Of a DNA stretch of 64,000 nucleotides, positions 9,489-19,144 are shown piece after piece; position 1 is the first letter of the stretch, and each line of letters begins with the position of its first letter. The position numbers were made by a program, and so were the translations under genes. Under the pieces are notes generated by a model. It had not been told where the DNA came from, made no database searches, and saw only the letters and a list, made by a program, of their open reading frames with translations. Source of the DNA: Mycobacteroides chelonae CCUG 47445 (GTDB lineage Bacteria > Actinomycetota > Actinomycetes > Mycobacteriales > Mycobacteriaceae); NCBI RefSeq assembly GCF_001632805.1, contig NZ_CP007220.1:2294001-2358000 (forward strand). The letters run 5' to 3'.

Positions 9489-9965
9489 TTAGGGGCCGTC
9501 CCACACCGACATATCGGATGGGTACTTGCTGCAGTTCTCGGTGCCCTTCGCGACGACACCCTTGTTATTGAAGAATATCTTGCCCCAGTTGGGCCATTGC
9601 GATGTCAACGCCTCGGGCGGGTAGTTCACCGCGAAAACCTCGGACTCCGCACGACGGCCCGCGTAGTCCTTGGCGAAGAACTCATGAATCCGATCGATCG
9701 TCGCCTGCTGCACATAGTCGGGCTTGTTGTTCTTATCGATCATGTACCGCGTGTAGTAAATCGGGTCATAATCGCGAACCGCCGCCAGATATTGTTCGGC
9801 TGTACACGTGGTTTTCAGCATCCGGCGGGGAACTGGGTAGTCATCGGTGGAGTCTGCGGAGGCAATCGCGGGCACTGTGCTCGCGGCAATTCCCGCGGTG
9901 ACTATCGCAATTCCGGCAGCGCGGAAAGAACCGCGAATATTGCTACGAATAGAGTTCAGGCGCAT
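9489..9965 (-). CDS. Secreted protein, mycobacterial DUF5078-like
   Basis: A 158-residue exported protein with a Sec signal peptide (basic start, hydrophobic stretch [18 protein letters not shown], cleavage after ASA). The mature part begins [21 protein letters not shown] and contains [18 protein letters not shown] and [15 protein letters not shown], a pattern I associate with the mycobacterial DUF5078 family (uncertain name). Two cysteines in the mature protein may form a disulfide. The ATG at 9965 is chosen over an upstream codon because TACAAT lies exactly six bases before it. The role is unknown. It is followed by the bidirectional terminator. Confidence 0.8.
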   Translation of the reverse strand: MRLNSIRSNIRGSFRAAGIAIVTAGIAASTVPAIASADSTDDYPVPRRMLKTTCTAEQYLAAVRDYDPIYYTRYMIDKNNKPDYVQQATIDRIHEFFAKDYAGRRAESEVFAVNYPPEALTSQWPNWGKIFFNNKGVVAKGTENCSKYPSDMSVWDGP

Positions 9966-9971
9966 GGCGCC

Positions 9972-9977
9972 ATTGTA
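9972..9977 (-). promoter_or_regulatory. -10 element of the DUF5078-like gene (leaderless)
   Basis: TACAAT on the minus strand, six bases before the ATG at 9965. It is close to consensus TATAAT and predicts a leaderless transcript. It supports the shorter start, which also gives a normal signal peptide. Confidence 0.55.
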
Positions 9978-10027
9978 GCGGTTTTTGTGCAGGTCCGGGG
10001 TACGAAAGTGACTCATTTGACTGGTGG

Positions 10028-10438
10028 TTACGGGTTGAAGTGTCCGCAGGTGACCGTGTCGTTAACGGGCCCGTTGAAGATCCCGAGCGCGGGCGGCACC
10101 GTCAGGTCCTGGGAGTCGACCACGACATCGTCGACCTGCACTTCGCAGTGCAATCCGACCCCATAGGGCGGCAGCACCCGTACCGCCATGCCTGCCTGTT
10201 GGGGATCGTCCATGACGAGATTCACTTCCCAGCTCTCGCCGGGGCCCAGACGCGGTTGCTCGGTACGACGTTCCACCGGATCGGTCTTGAACGTCACGGA
10301 GATGCCACGACCTATCCCATCGACGCGAGCGATGTAACTGATGTTGTGCAACTCGGCGGCGGAGGCTGGTGCTGCCGGCAGGGCGAAGGTGATCGCCGCT
10401 GCCCCGGCAACGCACAGCCCACGGAGGAGGGGGCGCAT
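10028..10438 (-). CDS. Secreted hypothetical protein
   Basis: About 136 residues. An N-terminal signal peptide ([23 protein letters not shown], cleavage near ASA-AE) leads a beta-rich mature domain ([28 protein letters not shown]) with two cysteines ([10 protein letters not shown] and VTCGHFNP) probably linked by a disulfide. I do not recognise the family. The general look resembles small mycobacterial exported proteins. The ATG at 10438 has TAAGAT seven bases upstream; an ATG at 10447 is the alternative. It sits between another exported-protein gene and an oxidoreductase gene on the same strand, but the gap of about 60 bases upstream and its own -10 suggest separate expression. Confidence 0.75.
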   Translation of the reverse strand: MRPLLRGLCVAGAAAITFALPAAPASAAELHNISYIARVDGIGRGISVTFKTDPVERRTEQPRLGPGESWEVNLVMDDPQQAGMAVRVLPPYGVGLHCEVQVDDVVVDSQDLTVPPALGIFNGPVNDTVTCGHFNP

Positions 10439-10445
10439 ACCGGGC

Positions 10446-10451
10446 ATCTTA
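10446..10451 (-). promoter_or_regulatory. -10 element of the secreted hypothetical gene
   Basis: TAAGAT on the minus strand, seven bases before the ATG at 10438, fits TANNNT with a leaderless start. It overlaps the alternative start at 10447, which argues against that start. Confidence 0.4.
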
Positions 10452-10480
10452 CCGGCGTCCGAATGGCGACGACAACGGGA

Positions 10481-11479
10481 TCAGTCCAGGTCAGCAGGGT
10501 CTTCGCGGTGATGCACCCCGAGCTGTTCGCACGCCGTGTTGAGCACCCGCTGTACGGCCAAGGTGTCGGCGAGGGGCATCACGGTGCTCTGCGCGCTGCC
10601 CTCGAGCAGGCATCCGGTGACCTCGGCCAGCTCGTGACTGTATCCGCCGCCGACGGGCGGCTTCACTATCGGCTCAGGGTCAGATCCCTTGCGGTGCAAC
10701 ACGATTTCACGAGGGTGGTGGAATCGGGGGAGGATATCGATCCAGCCTTCGGTACCGAATATGCGCGCCTGGCCGGGAGTGTGATGTAGCAGTGAACACA
10801 GCAGCGTCGCGGTGCGTCCGTCGTCATAGCGCAAGAGCAGGCCGGCTTCGGCGTCAACCCCGGTGGGGAACAACGAACCATGTGCCACCACTGCTGCCGG
10901 ATCGCCGAGGAAGTACTGGGCCAGCGAGACCACGTAGACGCCGAGATCCAACAACGCGCCGCCGCCCAGCGTCGGACTGAACAGCCTGTCGTTGGGATCG
11001 AACGGGCGGTCCACTCCCAGGTCAGCCTGGACCTGGCGGACCTCGCCGATGGCCCCGTCATCGACAAGATTTTTGGCCGCGACGATCGCCGGCTGAAACC
11101 GGGTCCACATCGCCTCCATGGCAAAAACGCCACGTGCCCTTGCGATATCGATGATCTCCTGTGCTCCGGCCACCGTCGCGGTGAAGGCCTTCTCGACCAA
11201 GATTGCCTTGCCCGCGGTGAGTGCGGCGATGGCGGCCTGTCGATGCTGGGGATGTGGGGTGGCGATGTACACGGCGTCCACGTCGGGATCGGCGAGCAAC
11301 TCCCGGTACGAACCGAAGGATCGCGGAATGCGATGTGTCTTCGCAAAGTCGCCGGCACGTTCGGCCGACCGAGAGGCAACGGCCACCAGCTCTGCGCCCG
11401 GTGTGAGCGGGAAGTCCCGGGCCACGTTTCCGGCGATGCGCCCCGGTCCGATGATTCCCCAGCGAATGGTGTCAGGCAT
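10481..11479 (-). CDS. Gfo/Idh/MocA-family oxidoreductase
   Basis: A 332-residue NAD(P)-dependent dehydrogenase of the glucose-fructose oxidoreductase/inositol dehydrogenase type. The N-terminal Rossmann fold shows GIIGPGRIAGNVARDF. The EK motif that often helps bind cofactor and substrate is in ILVEKAFT. The C-terminal part has the family's beta-sheet dimer domain (LGGGALLDLGVYVVSLAQYFLGDP). Its start overlaps the end of the DUF402 gene by eight bases, so the two are co-transcribed. The substrate is unknown. M. tuberculosis lacks this gene at the equivalent place as far as I recall. Confidence 0.9.
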   Translation of the reverse strand: MPDTIRWGIIGPGRIAGNVARDFPLTPGAELVAVASRSAERAGDFAKTHRIPRSFGSYRELLADPDVDAVYIATPHPQHRQAAIAALTAGKAILVEKAFTATVAGAQEIIDIARARGVFAMEAMWTRFQPAIVAAKNLVDDGAIGEVRQVQADLGVDRPFDPNDRLFSPTLGGGALLDLGVYVVSLAQYFLGDPAAVVAHGSLFPTGVDAEAGLLLRYDDGRTATLLCSLLHHTPGQARIFGTEGWIDILPRFHHPREIVLHRKGSDPEPIVKPPVGGGYSHELAEVTGCLLEGSAQSTVMPLADTLAVQRVLNTACEQLGVHHREDPADLD

Positions 11480-11996
11480 GAGTGTCTCCGTTCGGGTCGC
11501 GCCAGGTCAGCGGCATTCCGGCGGCGGTCAACCACGCATTCAGATCGTGACCGTGCCCGGCGAGGTTATCGATGGCGGTGACTGCGCGGCGGATCGCGAG
11601 CTCGGATGTGGCAGCAGGCAGCAACCCTGCTCTGTGCGCCTCGAGCAACTCGTCCACATCGGCCAGTTCGGTTTCGCGTCCGCAGCGCACCACGAGGTCA
11701 AGATAGTGGTCGACGGCCAGCCACTGCGAGGGCCCGGGGACGAAATCGCCGATGTCGAGGTAGAAATCCTGATCGCGCTCGTATCCCGGATTGAAATGGA
11801 AGATGTTCGCACGCAGTCCCAGCGTCGGGAGCAGCCAGGACTCCACGTAGTGAAACTGCGCCCGACCGGGCGTTGGGCGCGCCATGAACAGTCCCCAGGG
11901 CTCCACCCGGTACTCATCCACCGACCGCACGATTCCCTTGGGATCGGTGTTCGTCATGGCATCGAGGTCGAATATCTCGCGTTTGGGCAGGTGCAC
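11472..11996 (-). CDS. DUF402-domain protein (Rv1632c-like)
   Basis: A 174-residue cytoplasmic protein. It starts [20 protein letters not shown] and carries the DUF402 core [11 protein letters not shown] and [15 protein letters not shown]402 enzymes include nucleoside phosphatases and RNase FAU-1 relatives, but the mycobacterial members have no proven function. It is immediately upstream of and divergent from uvrB, the same place as Rv1632c in M. tuberculosis. The start is GTG 11996. It overlaps the downstream oxidoreductase gene, which makes a two-gene operon. Confidence 0.85.
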   Translation of the reverse strand: MHLPKREIFDLDAMTNTDPKGIVRSVDEYRVEPWGLFMARPTPGRAQFHYVESWLLPTLGLRANIFHFNPGYERDQDFYLDIGDFVPGPSQWLAVDHYLDLVVRCGRETELADVDELLEAHRAGLLPAATSELAIRRAVTAIDNLAGHGHDLNAWLTAAGMPLTWRDPNGDTHA

Positions 11997-12032
11997 GCTG
12001 GTTTCCTGCTGCCTTCCTGTCGTCTCGGGTGA

Positions 12033-12055
12033 ATGTCAGACCGTCGGCTTACTCT
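12033..12055 (+). promoter_or_regulatory. uvrB promoter of the RecA-independent DNA-damage type (leaderless)
   Basis: ATGTCAGAC (12033-12041), exactly eight bases, then TACTCT (12050-12055) follows the spacing of the mycobacterial RecA-independent damage promoter TTGTCRGTG-N8-TANNNT. It differs at the first base and at the last three bases of the upstream box. TACTCT is six bases before the uvrB ATG, so the mRNA should be leaderless. Confidence 0.6.
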
Positions 12056-12061
12056 GGGCTC

Positions 12062-14221
<2,160 letters not shown>

Positions 14222-14674
14222 TCAGCCCGGATCGGCGAGCAGGAGCGCGCCGGTCGACCCGTCCTCGGCGAGGACGTCGGCGGGATTGAACAGCGTGCAT
14301 TTGGTCATGGATAGGCATCCGCAGCCGATGCATCCGGTGAGCTTCTCCTGCATGTCCGCGATGGCGTTCTTGCGCTCTTCCAGATGCGAATGCCACTGGC
14401 GCGAGATTCGTTGCCAGTCACGAGTACTCGGCGCCCGGTTGTCGGGCAGGCTCGACAACACCTCGGCGACTTCCGACAGGGGGATGCCGAATCCTGTCGC
14501 GACCCGGATCAGCGAGATTCGCCGCAACGCGTGGCGCCGGAACACCCGTGCGTTGCCGGACGTACGTTCGGCGGGAATCAGGCCGATATCGGCGTAGTAC
14601 CGCACGGCGGATACGGCGATTCCGGAGCGCCTGGCCACCTCGCCTATCGGCAACAGCTCGGCCTTGTCCTTCAT
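14222..14674 (-). CDS. soxR: SoxR, redox-sensitive MerR-family activator
   Basis: A 150-residue MerR-type regulator. The winged HTH (LPIGEVARRSGIAVSAVRYYADIGLIPAERTSGNARV... in part) is followed by a dimerisation helix and a [2Fe-2S] loop with CX2CXCX5C (Cys115, 118, 120, 126), the SoxR signature. Oxidation of this cluster by redox-cycling compounds turns the promoter-bound protein into an activator. I choose ATG 14674 because AAGGAG lies five bases upstream; GTG 14677 is the alternative. It is divergent from the MFS exporter with a SoxR box between them, so the likely target is that pump, as in other actinobacteria where SoxR controls drug/redox-compound export. Confidence 0.93.
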   Translation of the reverse strand: MKDKAELLPIGEVARRSGIAVSAVRYYADIGLIPAERTSGNARVFRRHALRRISLIRVATGFGIPLSEVAEVLSSLPDNRAPSTRDWQRISRQWHSHLEERKNAIADMQEKLTGCIGCGCLSMTKCTLFNPADVLAEDGSTGALLLADPG

Positions 14675-14683
14675 CACCTCTCC

Positions 14684-14714
14684 TTGATCTCAAGTGCACT
14701 TTAGCTCATAGCGT
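14684..14714 (+). promoter_or_regulatory. SoxR box inside a 19-bp-spaced promoter of the MFS gene
   Basis: CTCAAGTGCACTTTAG (14689-14704) closely matches the SoxR operator form CTCAAG-TNNA-CTTGAG. TTGATC at 14684-14689 and TAGCGT at 14709-14714 form a -35/-10 pair with a 19-base spacer, the over-long spacing typical of MerR-activated promoters. The -10 ends six bases before the MFS ATG, which predicts a leaderless mRNA. Confidence 0.7.
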
Positions 14715-14720
14715 GTCGAC

Positions 14721-16169
14721 ATGACTCACGATCAGGCGACCGGCAGCTGGCGGGATCTGTTGTGCGGGCGGCAACTCGGCATTGTCACGGTGCTCGCCGG
14801 TGGGGTGGCGCTGTATGCCACCAACGTGTATCTCACCACCAGTTTGTTGCCGAGCGCCGTCGCTGACATCGGTGGGGAACGTTTCTACGCATGGGTGACA
14901 ACGCTGTACTTGATCGCTTCGGTCAGTGCCGCGACGGTGGTGAGTCCGCTTCTTGGCCGGGCCGGTCCCCGGGGCGCGTACCTTCTGGCGTTCGGCGCGT
15001 TCGCGGTCGGCACCCTCGTGTGTGCGGTGGCTCCGGCAATGCAGGTCATGCTCGCCGGGCGCGCGATCCAGGGTGCGGCAGGAGGGCTGCTGGCAGGGTT
15101 GGCCTATGCGGTCATCAATCTTTCTCTGCCACAACGGTTATGGACGCGCGCCTCGGCGCTCACGTCGGCAATGTGGGGTGTTGGGACCTTCGTGGGTCCC
15201 GCGGCCGGCGGGCTGTTCGCGCAGTTCGGGCTGTGGCGGTGGGCATTCGCATCGTTGACGCTGGTCACCCTGGGCATCGCTGCGATGGTGCCCTCGGTAT
15301 TGCCTCGGACGGATGGTGCAAATGCCGCGGCTACCGGGCGCGGTGCTCCGGTGCGGTCGCTGCTCATCCTCACCGCGGCGGCCGCCCTGGTGGCCGTGGC
15401 CGGGCTCCAGTCTTCGATGCCCACCATGCTGGGGTTGATCGCCGCGGCAGCCGCTCTGGTGGTCGTGTTCGTCGTACTCGATCGTCGTGCCACCGCATCG
15501 GTACTGCCCAAAGCGGTCTTCGCCGGCAATCCGCTCAAGTGGATCTATCTGACGATCGCGGTGCTGGCGGCGGCCTCCATGGTGGAGACATTCATTCCGT
15601 TCTTTGGCCAGCGCCTCGGGCACCTGATTCCGGTCGCTGCGGGATTCCTGGGGGCCACTTTGGCATTCGGATGGACCGTTGGCGAAATGATCAGCGCTTC
15701 GGCCACGGCGCGGACCATCGCACGCGTGGTGACGATCGCTCCCGTCGTGGTTGCGGCAGGACTTGTCCTGGCCGGTGCGTTACAGCGTGACGGTGCCGGC
15801 GCCCTGGAGATCGCGCTGTGGGCACTCGGTTTCGCGGTGACGGGAGCCGGTATCGGCATGGCGTGGCCGCACTTGGCGTCCGCCGCGATGTCGGTGTCGT
15901 CCGATTCGGACGAAAGCGCAGCGGCCGCAGCCGCCATCAGCACTGTGCAGCTGATCGCCGGAGCCTTCGGCGCCGGATTGGCGGGGGTGCTCGTCAATCT
16001 CGGCGGATCGGAAACGCGCGGGGCCCACCTGCTGTACCTGGGGTTCGCTGCGATCGTGCTATCAGGTGTTGTGTTGTCCTCCAGAGTGTTTCGCGCTGCT
16101 TCCGGACCCGGACGGGGAGTCGACATGACGAATACGGCGCGGGAGAGCACGGTAAGGGCCCCCACGTAG
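14721..16169 (+). CDS. MFS drug-efflux transporter (Rv1634-like)
   Basis: A 482-residue polytopic membrane protein of the major facilitator superfamily, probably a 14-helix DHA2-type exporter. Features include the motif A region SPLLGRAGPRGAY, motif C-like GVGTFVGPAAGGLFAQFG, and long hydrophobic segments throughout. It stands at the same position after uvrB as Rv1634, which is annotated as a drug efflux protein in M. tuberculosis. The divergent SoxR box suggests it is induced by redox-cycling compounds, for example phenazines or quinones, and exports them. The substrate is inference. The start is fixed by the leaderless -10. Confidence 0.9.
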   Translation: MTHDQATGSWRDLLCGRQLGIVTVLAGGVALYATNVYLTTSLLPSAVADIGGERFYAWVTTLYLIASVSAATVVSPLLGRAGPRGAYLLAFGAFAVGTLVCAVAPAMQVMLAGRAIQGAAGGLLAGLAYAVINLSLPQRLWTRASALTSAMWGVGTFVGPAAGGLFAQFGLWRWAFASLTLVTLGIAAMVPSVLPRTDGANAAATGRGAPVRSLLILTAAAALVAVAGLQSSMPTMLGLIAAAAALVVVFVVLDRRATASVLPKAVFAGNPLKWIYLTIAVLAAASMVETFIPFFGQRLGHLIPVAAGFLGATLAFGWTVGEMISASATARTIARVVTIAPVVVAAGLVLAGALQRDGAGALEIALWALGFAVTGAGIGMAWPHLASAAMSVSSDSDESAAAAAAISTVQLIAGAFGAGLAGVLVNLGGSETRGAHLLYLGFAAIVLSGVVLSSRVFRAASGPGRGVDMTNTARESTVRAPT

Positions 16170-16194
16170 GCGTTCCGGGTGTATGAACGGAACC

Positions 16195-17628
16195 ATGCAT
16201 CGGATTCTCGCCCTCGTGGCCGCCGTGCTCGCACTCACTTCCTGCGGGACGACACAGAACCAGGGCTCGCCGGCAACGAGCGCTCCCTCCACCACCGACG
16301 ATCGCGGCGCGTTTCGAGACTTGTACCGGGAGTTGATCGAGACCAACACGACCGCATCGCAGGGAAGTTGCACCGAGGCCGCGCAGAAGATGGCCGATCG
16401 TCTCAAGTCCGCCGGATACAGCGACAAGGACCTGGTGCTGTTCAGTCCGCCGGATCATCCCAAGGACGGCGGATTGGTCGCGACGCTCGCCGGAGCCGAC
16501 GCGGGTGCCAAGCCAATTCTGCTGCTGGCGCATATCGACGTTGTCGAGGCCAAACGTGAGGACTGGAAGCGGGATCCGTTCACCCTCGCCGAGGAGAACG
16601 GATACTTCTACGCCCGCGGTGCCGAGGACGACAAGGCCATGGCCGCGATCTTCGTGGACAGTCTCATCCGATACCGCGCCGAGAGCTTCGTGCCCAAACG
16701 CCCCATCCGGATCGCATTGACCTGTGGTGAAGAAGGTGGCGGGCAGGTCAACGGGACCGAGTGGCTGCATCAAAACCGGCCCGAGCTCGTCGACGCCGAA
16801 TTCGTCGTCAACGAGGGCGCCGGTGGTGATCTCGACGAACAGAACAAACCCATCCTGCTGGAAATCCAGGCGGGTCAGAAGATCTACCAGGACTTCACCC
16901 TTGAGGTCACCGACGAGGGCGGACACAGCAGCCAGCCCCGACCGTTCAACGCGATACAGGCTCTCGGAGCCGCTCTGAACCGGCTGGCCACCGCGCCATT
17001 CCCGGTTCAGCTCAACGATGTGACCCGGGCATATTTCACGGCGCAGGCTCCGCTGCAGCCGGGTGAAGTGGGTCAGGCGATGTCGGCAATCGTCGCCAAT
17101 CCGCACGATCAGGCGGCGGCGTCGGTGTTGTCCCGGAATCCGCTGTACAACGCGATGCTGCGTACCACCTGTGTCCCTACGAAAATTGAAGGGGGACACG
17201 CCAACAATGCGCTGCCGCAACGCGCCACCGCGAATGTGAACTGCCGCATATTGCCCGACGGGAGCGCCGCCGCGGTGCAAGAGAGCATTGTCAAGGCGGT
17301 CAACGATCCCAAAGTCACGGTGAAGCCCGCCAAGGAGTTCCGCACCAACGTCGCCACCGTCCCACCGTTGACTCCGCAGATCATCGACCCCATCAAGGCC
17401 GTGGCCGGATCCATGTGGCCCGGAGTGCCGCTGGTACCGACCATGTCGACCGGAGCAACCGATGCCATCTACTTCGGGAAGACCCCGGTGTATGGACTCA
17501 GCGGCATATTTGCCCAGCCGGGGGAGACCCACGCGCATGGCCTGGACGAACGAATCCAGGTGAAATCCCTGTACGACGGACGGGCATTCCTCTACCAAGT
17601 CATCAAGCTCTACTCGAACGGTGCGTGA
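16195..17628 (+). CDS. M20-family peptidase lipoprotein
   Basis: A 477-residue zinc aminoacylase/carboxypeptidase-type hydrolase. The N-terminus is a lipoprotein signal (HRILALVAAVLALTSC, lipobox LTSC), so it is tethered outside the cytoplasmic membrane. M20 metal and catalytic motifs are in order: LAHIDVV, ARGAEDDKAM, CGEEGGG, a dimerisation (lid) domain around VTDEGGHSSQPRP, and a C-terminal His in GETHAHG. The start ATG 16195 gives a normal signal peptide; ATG 16183 is also open. It probably hydrolyses peptides or acylated amino acids in the periplasm. It occupies the place of an unrelated gene in M. tuberculosis. The tail repeats TACTCGAACGG twice around the stop. Confidence 0.88.
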   Translation: MHRILALVAAVLALTSCGTTQNQGSPATSAPSTTDDRGAFRDLYRELIETNTTASQGSCTEAAQKMADRLKSAGYSDKDLVLFSPPDHPKDGGLVATLAGADAGAKPILLLAHIDVVEAKREDWKRDPFTLAEENGYFYARGAEDDKAMAAIFVDSLIRYRAESFVPKRPIRIALTCGEEGGGQVNGTEWLHQNRPELVDAEFVVNEGAGGDLDEQNKPILLEIQAGQKIYQDFTLEVTDEGGHSSQPRPFNAIQALGAALNRLATAPFPVQLNDVTRAYFTAQAPLQPGEVGQAMSAIVANPHDQAAASVLSRNPLYNAMLRTTCVPTKIEGGHANNALPQRATANVNCRILPDGSAAAVQESIVKAVNDPKVTVKPAKEFRTNVATVPPLTPQIIDPIKAVAGSMWPGVPLVPTMSTGATDAIYFGKTPVYGLSGIFAQPGETHAHGLDERIQVKSLYDGRAFLYQVIKLYSNGA

Positions 17629-17694
17629 CTTTTACTCGAACGGCGGTGAACTCGCGGCGTAATGGCGCGTGACGGTCCTCATAGCGGTATTGAG

Positions 17695-17713
17695 GCGCAG
17701 GCCATACCTGCGC
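17695..17713. terminator. Hairpin between the M20 gene and the stress-protein gene
   Basis: GCGCAGG-CCATA-CCTGCGC is a perfect 7-bp stem with a five-base loop, 67 bases after the peptidase stop. It lacks a U-tract, so a terminator role is probable rather than certain. A second inverted repeat, GCCGGG...CCCGGC, lies nearer the stress gene. Confidence 0.45.
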
Positions 17714-17833
17714 GCGCAGCCGGCAAGAGAAAATCATCCGCATAGCCCGACACAATCAGCCAAATGACGCATGGCCGGGGCTCTTCCCGGCTAATCTCGT
17801 CTGGCCTGGTCAAACGGAACTGGAGGACCTTTC

Positions 17834-18274
17834 ATGAGTGCATACAGCACTGTCGTTGTCGGTACCGACGGATCGGATTCGTCGTACCGGGCGGTCGACC
17901 GCGCTGGAGCCATCGCGGGCGCTGCCGGTGCCAAGCTCATCGTCGCGACCGCGTACTTCCCGGAGAACAACCCCCACTCGGCCGATGTCCTCAAGGACGA
18001 CGCGTACAAGGTGACCGGCAAGGCACCCGTCTACGACATCCTGCGCACCGCCCGCGAGCGCGCAGCAGCGGCGGGCGCGACGAGCGTCGAAGAGCGCTCT
18101 ATCGAGGGAGCGCCAGTGGATGCGCTGCTGGATCTGGTGGTGGATTCCAAGGCTGATCTGCTGGTCGTCGGCAATGTCGGTCTGAACACCATTGCCGGAC
18201 GCCTGCTGGGGTCGGTTCCTTCGGATGTCGCACGCCGCTCCAAGTGCGACGTGCTGATCGTTCACACCACCTAG
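17834..18274 (+). CDS. Universal stress protein (Rv1636-like)
   Basis: A 146-residue single-domain Usp. It has the N-terminal strand TVVVGTDGSDSSYRAVDRAG and the C-terminal nucleotide-binding loop VGNVGLNTIAGRLLGSVPSDV, corresponding to G-X2-G-X9-G-S/T. The M. tuberculosis counterpart Rv1636 and its M. smegmatis homologue are reported to bind cAMP in preference to ATP. This gene has the same neighbours (MFS upstream, MBL and uvrA downstream), so the same role is likely. ATG 17834 has GGAGG eight bases upstream. A class III adenylate cyclase is encoded 18 kb away in the same window. Confidence 0.94.
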   Translation: MSAYSTVVVGTDGSDSSYRAVDRAGAIAGAAGAKLIVATAYFPENNPHSADVLKDDAYKVTGKAPVYDILRTARERAAAAGATSVEERSIEGAPVDALLDLVVDSKADLLVVGNVGLNTIAGRLLGSVPSDVARRSKCDVLIVHTT

Positions 18275-18313
18275 ACCCAGAGATCTAGACCGACGAGCGC
18301 GAACGGGGCCGGC

Positions 18314-18991
18314 TCACCAGCCTCGTTCGCGCCATTCGCCGAGCGATCCGCGCTCGGCGCCCAACGTGGTGTCGTCTCCATGTCCGGGGTATACGACCGT
18401 GGAGTCGGGGTACGCGCCGAAGAGGCGCTCGCTGACATCGTCGAGCAGCTGGTCGAAGTCCTCGGGGCTGAAGGTCTTTCCGACACCACCCGGGAATAGT
18501 GAATCCCCGGTGAAGAGGTGCGTCACGCCATCGGCGGTGAACGCCAGGGCCACCGAGCCCGGAGTGTGTCCGCGCAGGTGGATCACGTCGAAATGCAGGT
18601 CACCGATGTCGAAGCTGTCGCCCCCGGCCAGCAGCGTCGTGGGCGGTACCGGTAGCGGTCCGGCATCTAAATCATGCGCAGCACTGCGAGATTCGGTCTT
18701 CTGGACGATCGCCTCGAGTGCCTGCCAGTGATCGAAATGCTGATGCGTGGTGACAATCAGCTCGATATCCGGGGCGTTCTCGTCCAGCAGGGCGGCCAAC
18801 CGCTCGGCATCGTTGGCCGCGTCAATCAGCAACGACTTGCCGGTGTTGGTGCACGTGACGATGTATGCGTTGTTGTCCATCGGCCCCACCGAGGCCTTGA
18901 TGATGGTCGCGCCGCTCACGGTGCGACGAGCAACCCCAGTACCCGGCTCGAGATGGCCGGAGTAGTCGTCGTCGATGGTGATGGAGGTCAT
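18314..18991 (-). CDS. MBL-fold metallo-hydrolase (Rv1637c-like)
   Basis: A 225-residue metallo-beta-lactamase-fold hydrolase of the glyoxalase II/YcbL type. Metal ligands are visible in order: THQHFDHW (HXHXDH), GHTPGSVAL, FTGDSLFPGG and YPGHGDDTT. Such enzymes hydrolyse thioesters or act as persulfide dioxygenases; the specific substrate is not known for the mycobacterial protein. I choose ATG 18991 because TACGGT is six bases upstream. It is divergent from uvrA and shares a 150-base promoter region with it. Confidence 0.92.
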   Translation of the reverse strand: MTSITIDDDYSGHLEPGTGVARRTVSGATIIKASVGPMDNNAYIVTCTNTGKSLLIDAANDAERLAALLDENAPDIELIVTTHQHFDHWQALEAIVQKTESRSAAHDLDAGPLPVPPTTLLAGGDSFDIGDLHFDVIHLRGHTPGSVALAFTADGVTHLFTGDSLFPGGVGKTFSPEDFDQLLDDVSERLFGAYPDSTVVYPGHGDDTTLGAERGSLGEWRERGW

Positions 18992-18997
18992 GGTTTC

Positions 18998-19003
18998 ACC
19001 GTA
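18998..19003 (-). promoter_or_regulatory. -10 element of the MBL gene (leaderless)
   Basis: TACGGT on the minus strand, six bases before the ATG at 18991, fits TANNNT with transcription starting at the start codon. Confidence 0.45.
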
Positions 19004-19025
19004 GTGGCCCCTAGTGGCGGGGAGG

Positions 19026-19048
19026 TTGTCGGTGCCTCGTCCTAGCAT
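19026..19048 (+). promoter_or_regulatory. uvrA promoter, exact RecA-independent DNA-damage motif
   Basis: TTGTCGGTG (19026-19034), eight bases, then TAGCAT (19043-19048) is a full match to TTGTCRGTG-N8-TANNNT, the promoter class described for mycobacterial RecA-independent damage genes and attributed to PafBC activation. Transcription should start near 19055 and leave a leader of about 90 bases before uvrA. Confidence 0.85.
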
Positions 19049-19144
19049 GGAGTCGACGACTCAGTCGGCTCCGGTTCCAGATGGGGATACGGCCGCTGAG
19101 CTATGCGAAAACACCTGCACATGGGGCAGTGTGGAAGGAGACAG

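Noticed and set aside
15994..17598. 534-codon minus-strand open frame opposite the M20 gene
   Set aside because: Shadow frame; the plus strand has a lipobox and all M20 motifs.
17605..17645. Direct repeat TACTCGAACGG around the end of the M20 gene
   Set aside because: Two short copies only, partly coding; looks like a local duplication without clear function.
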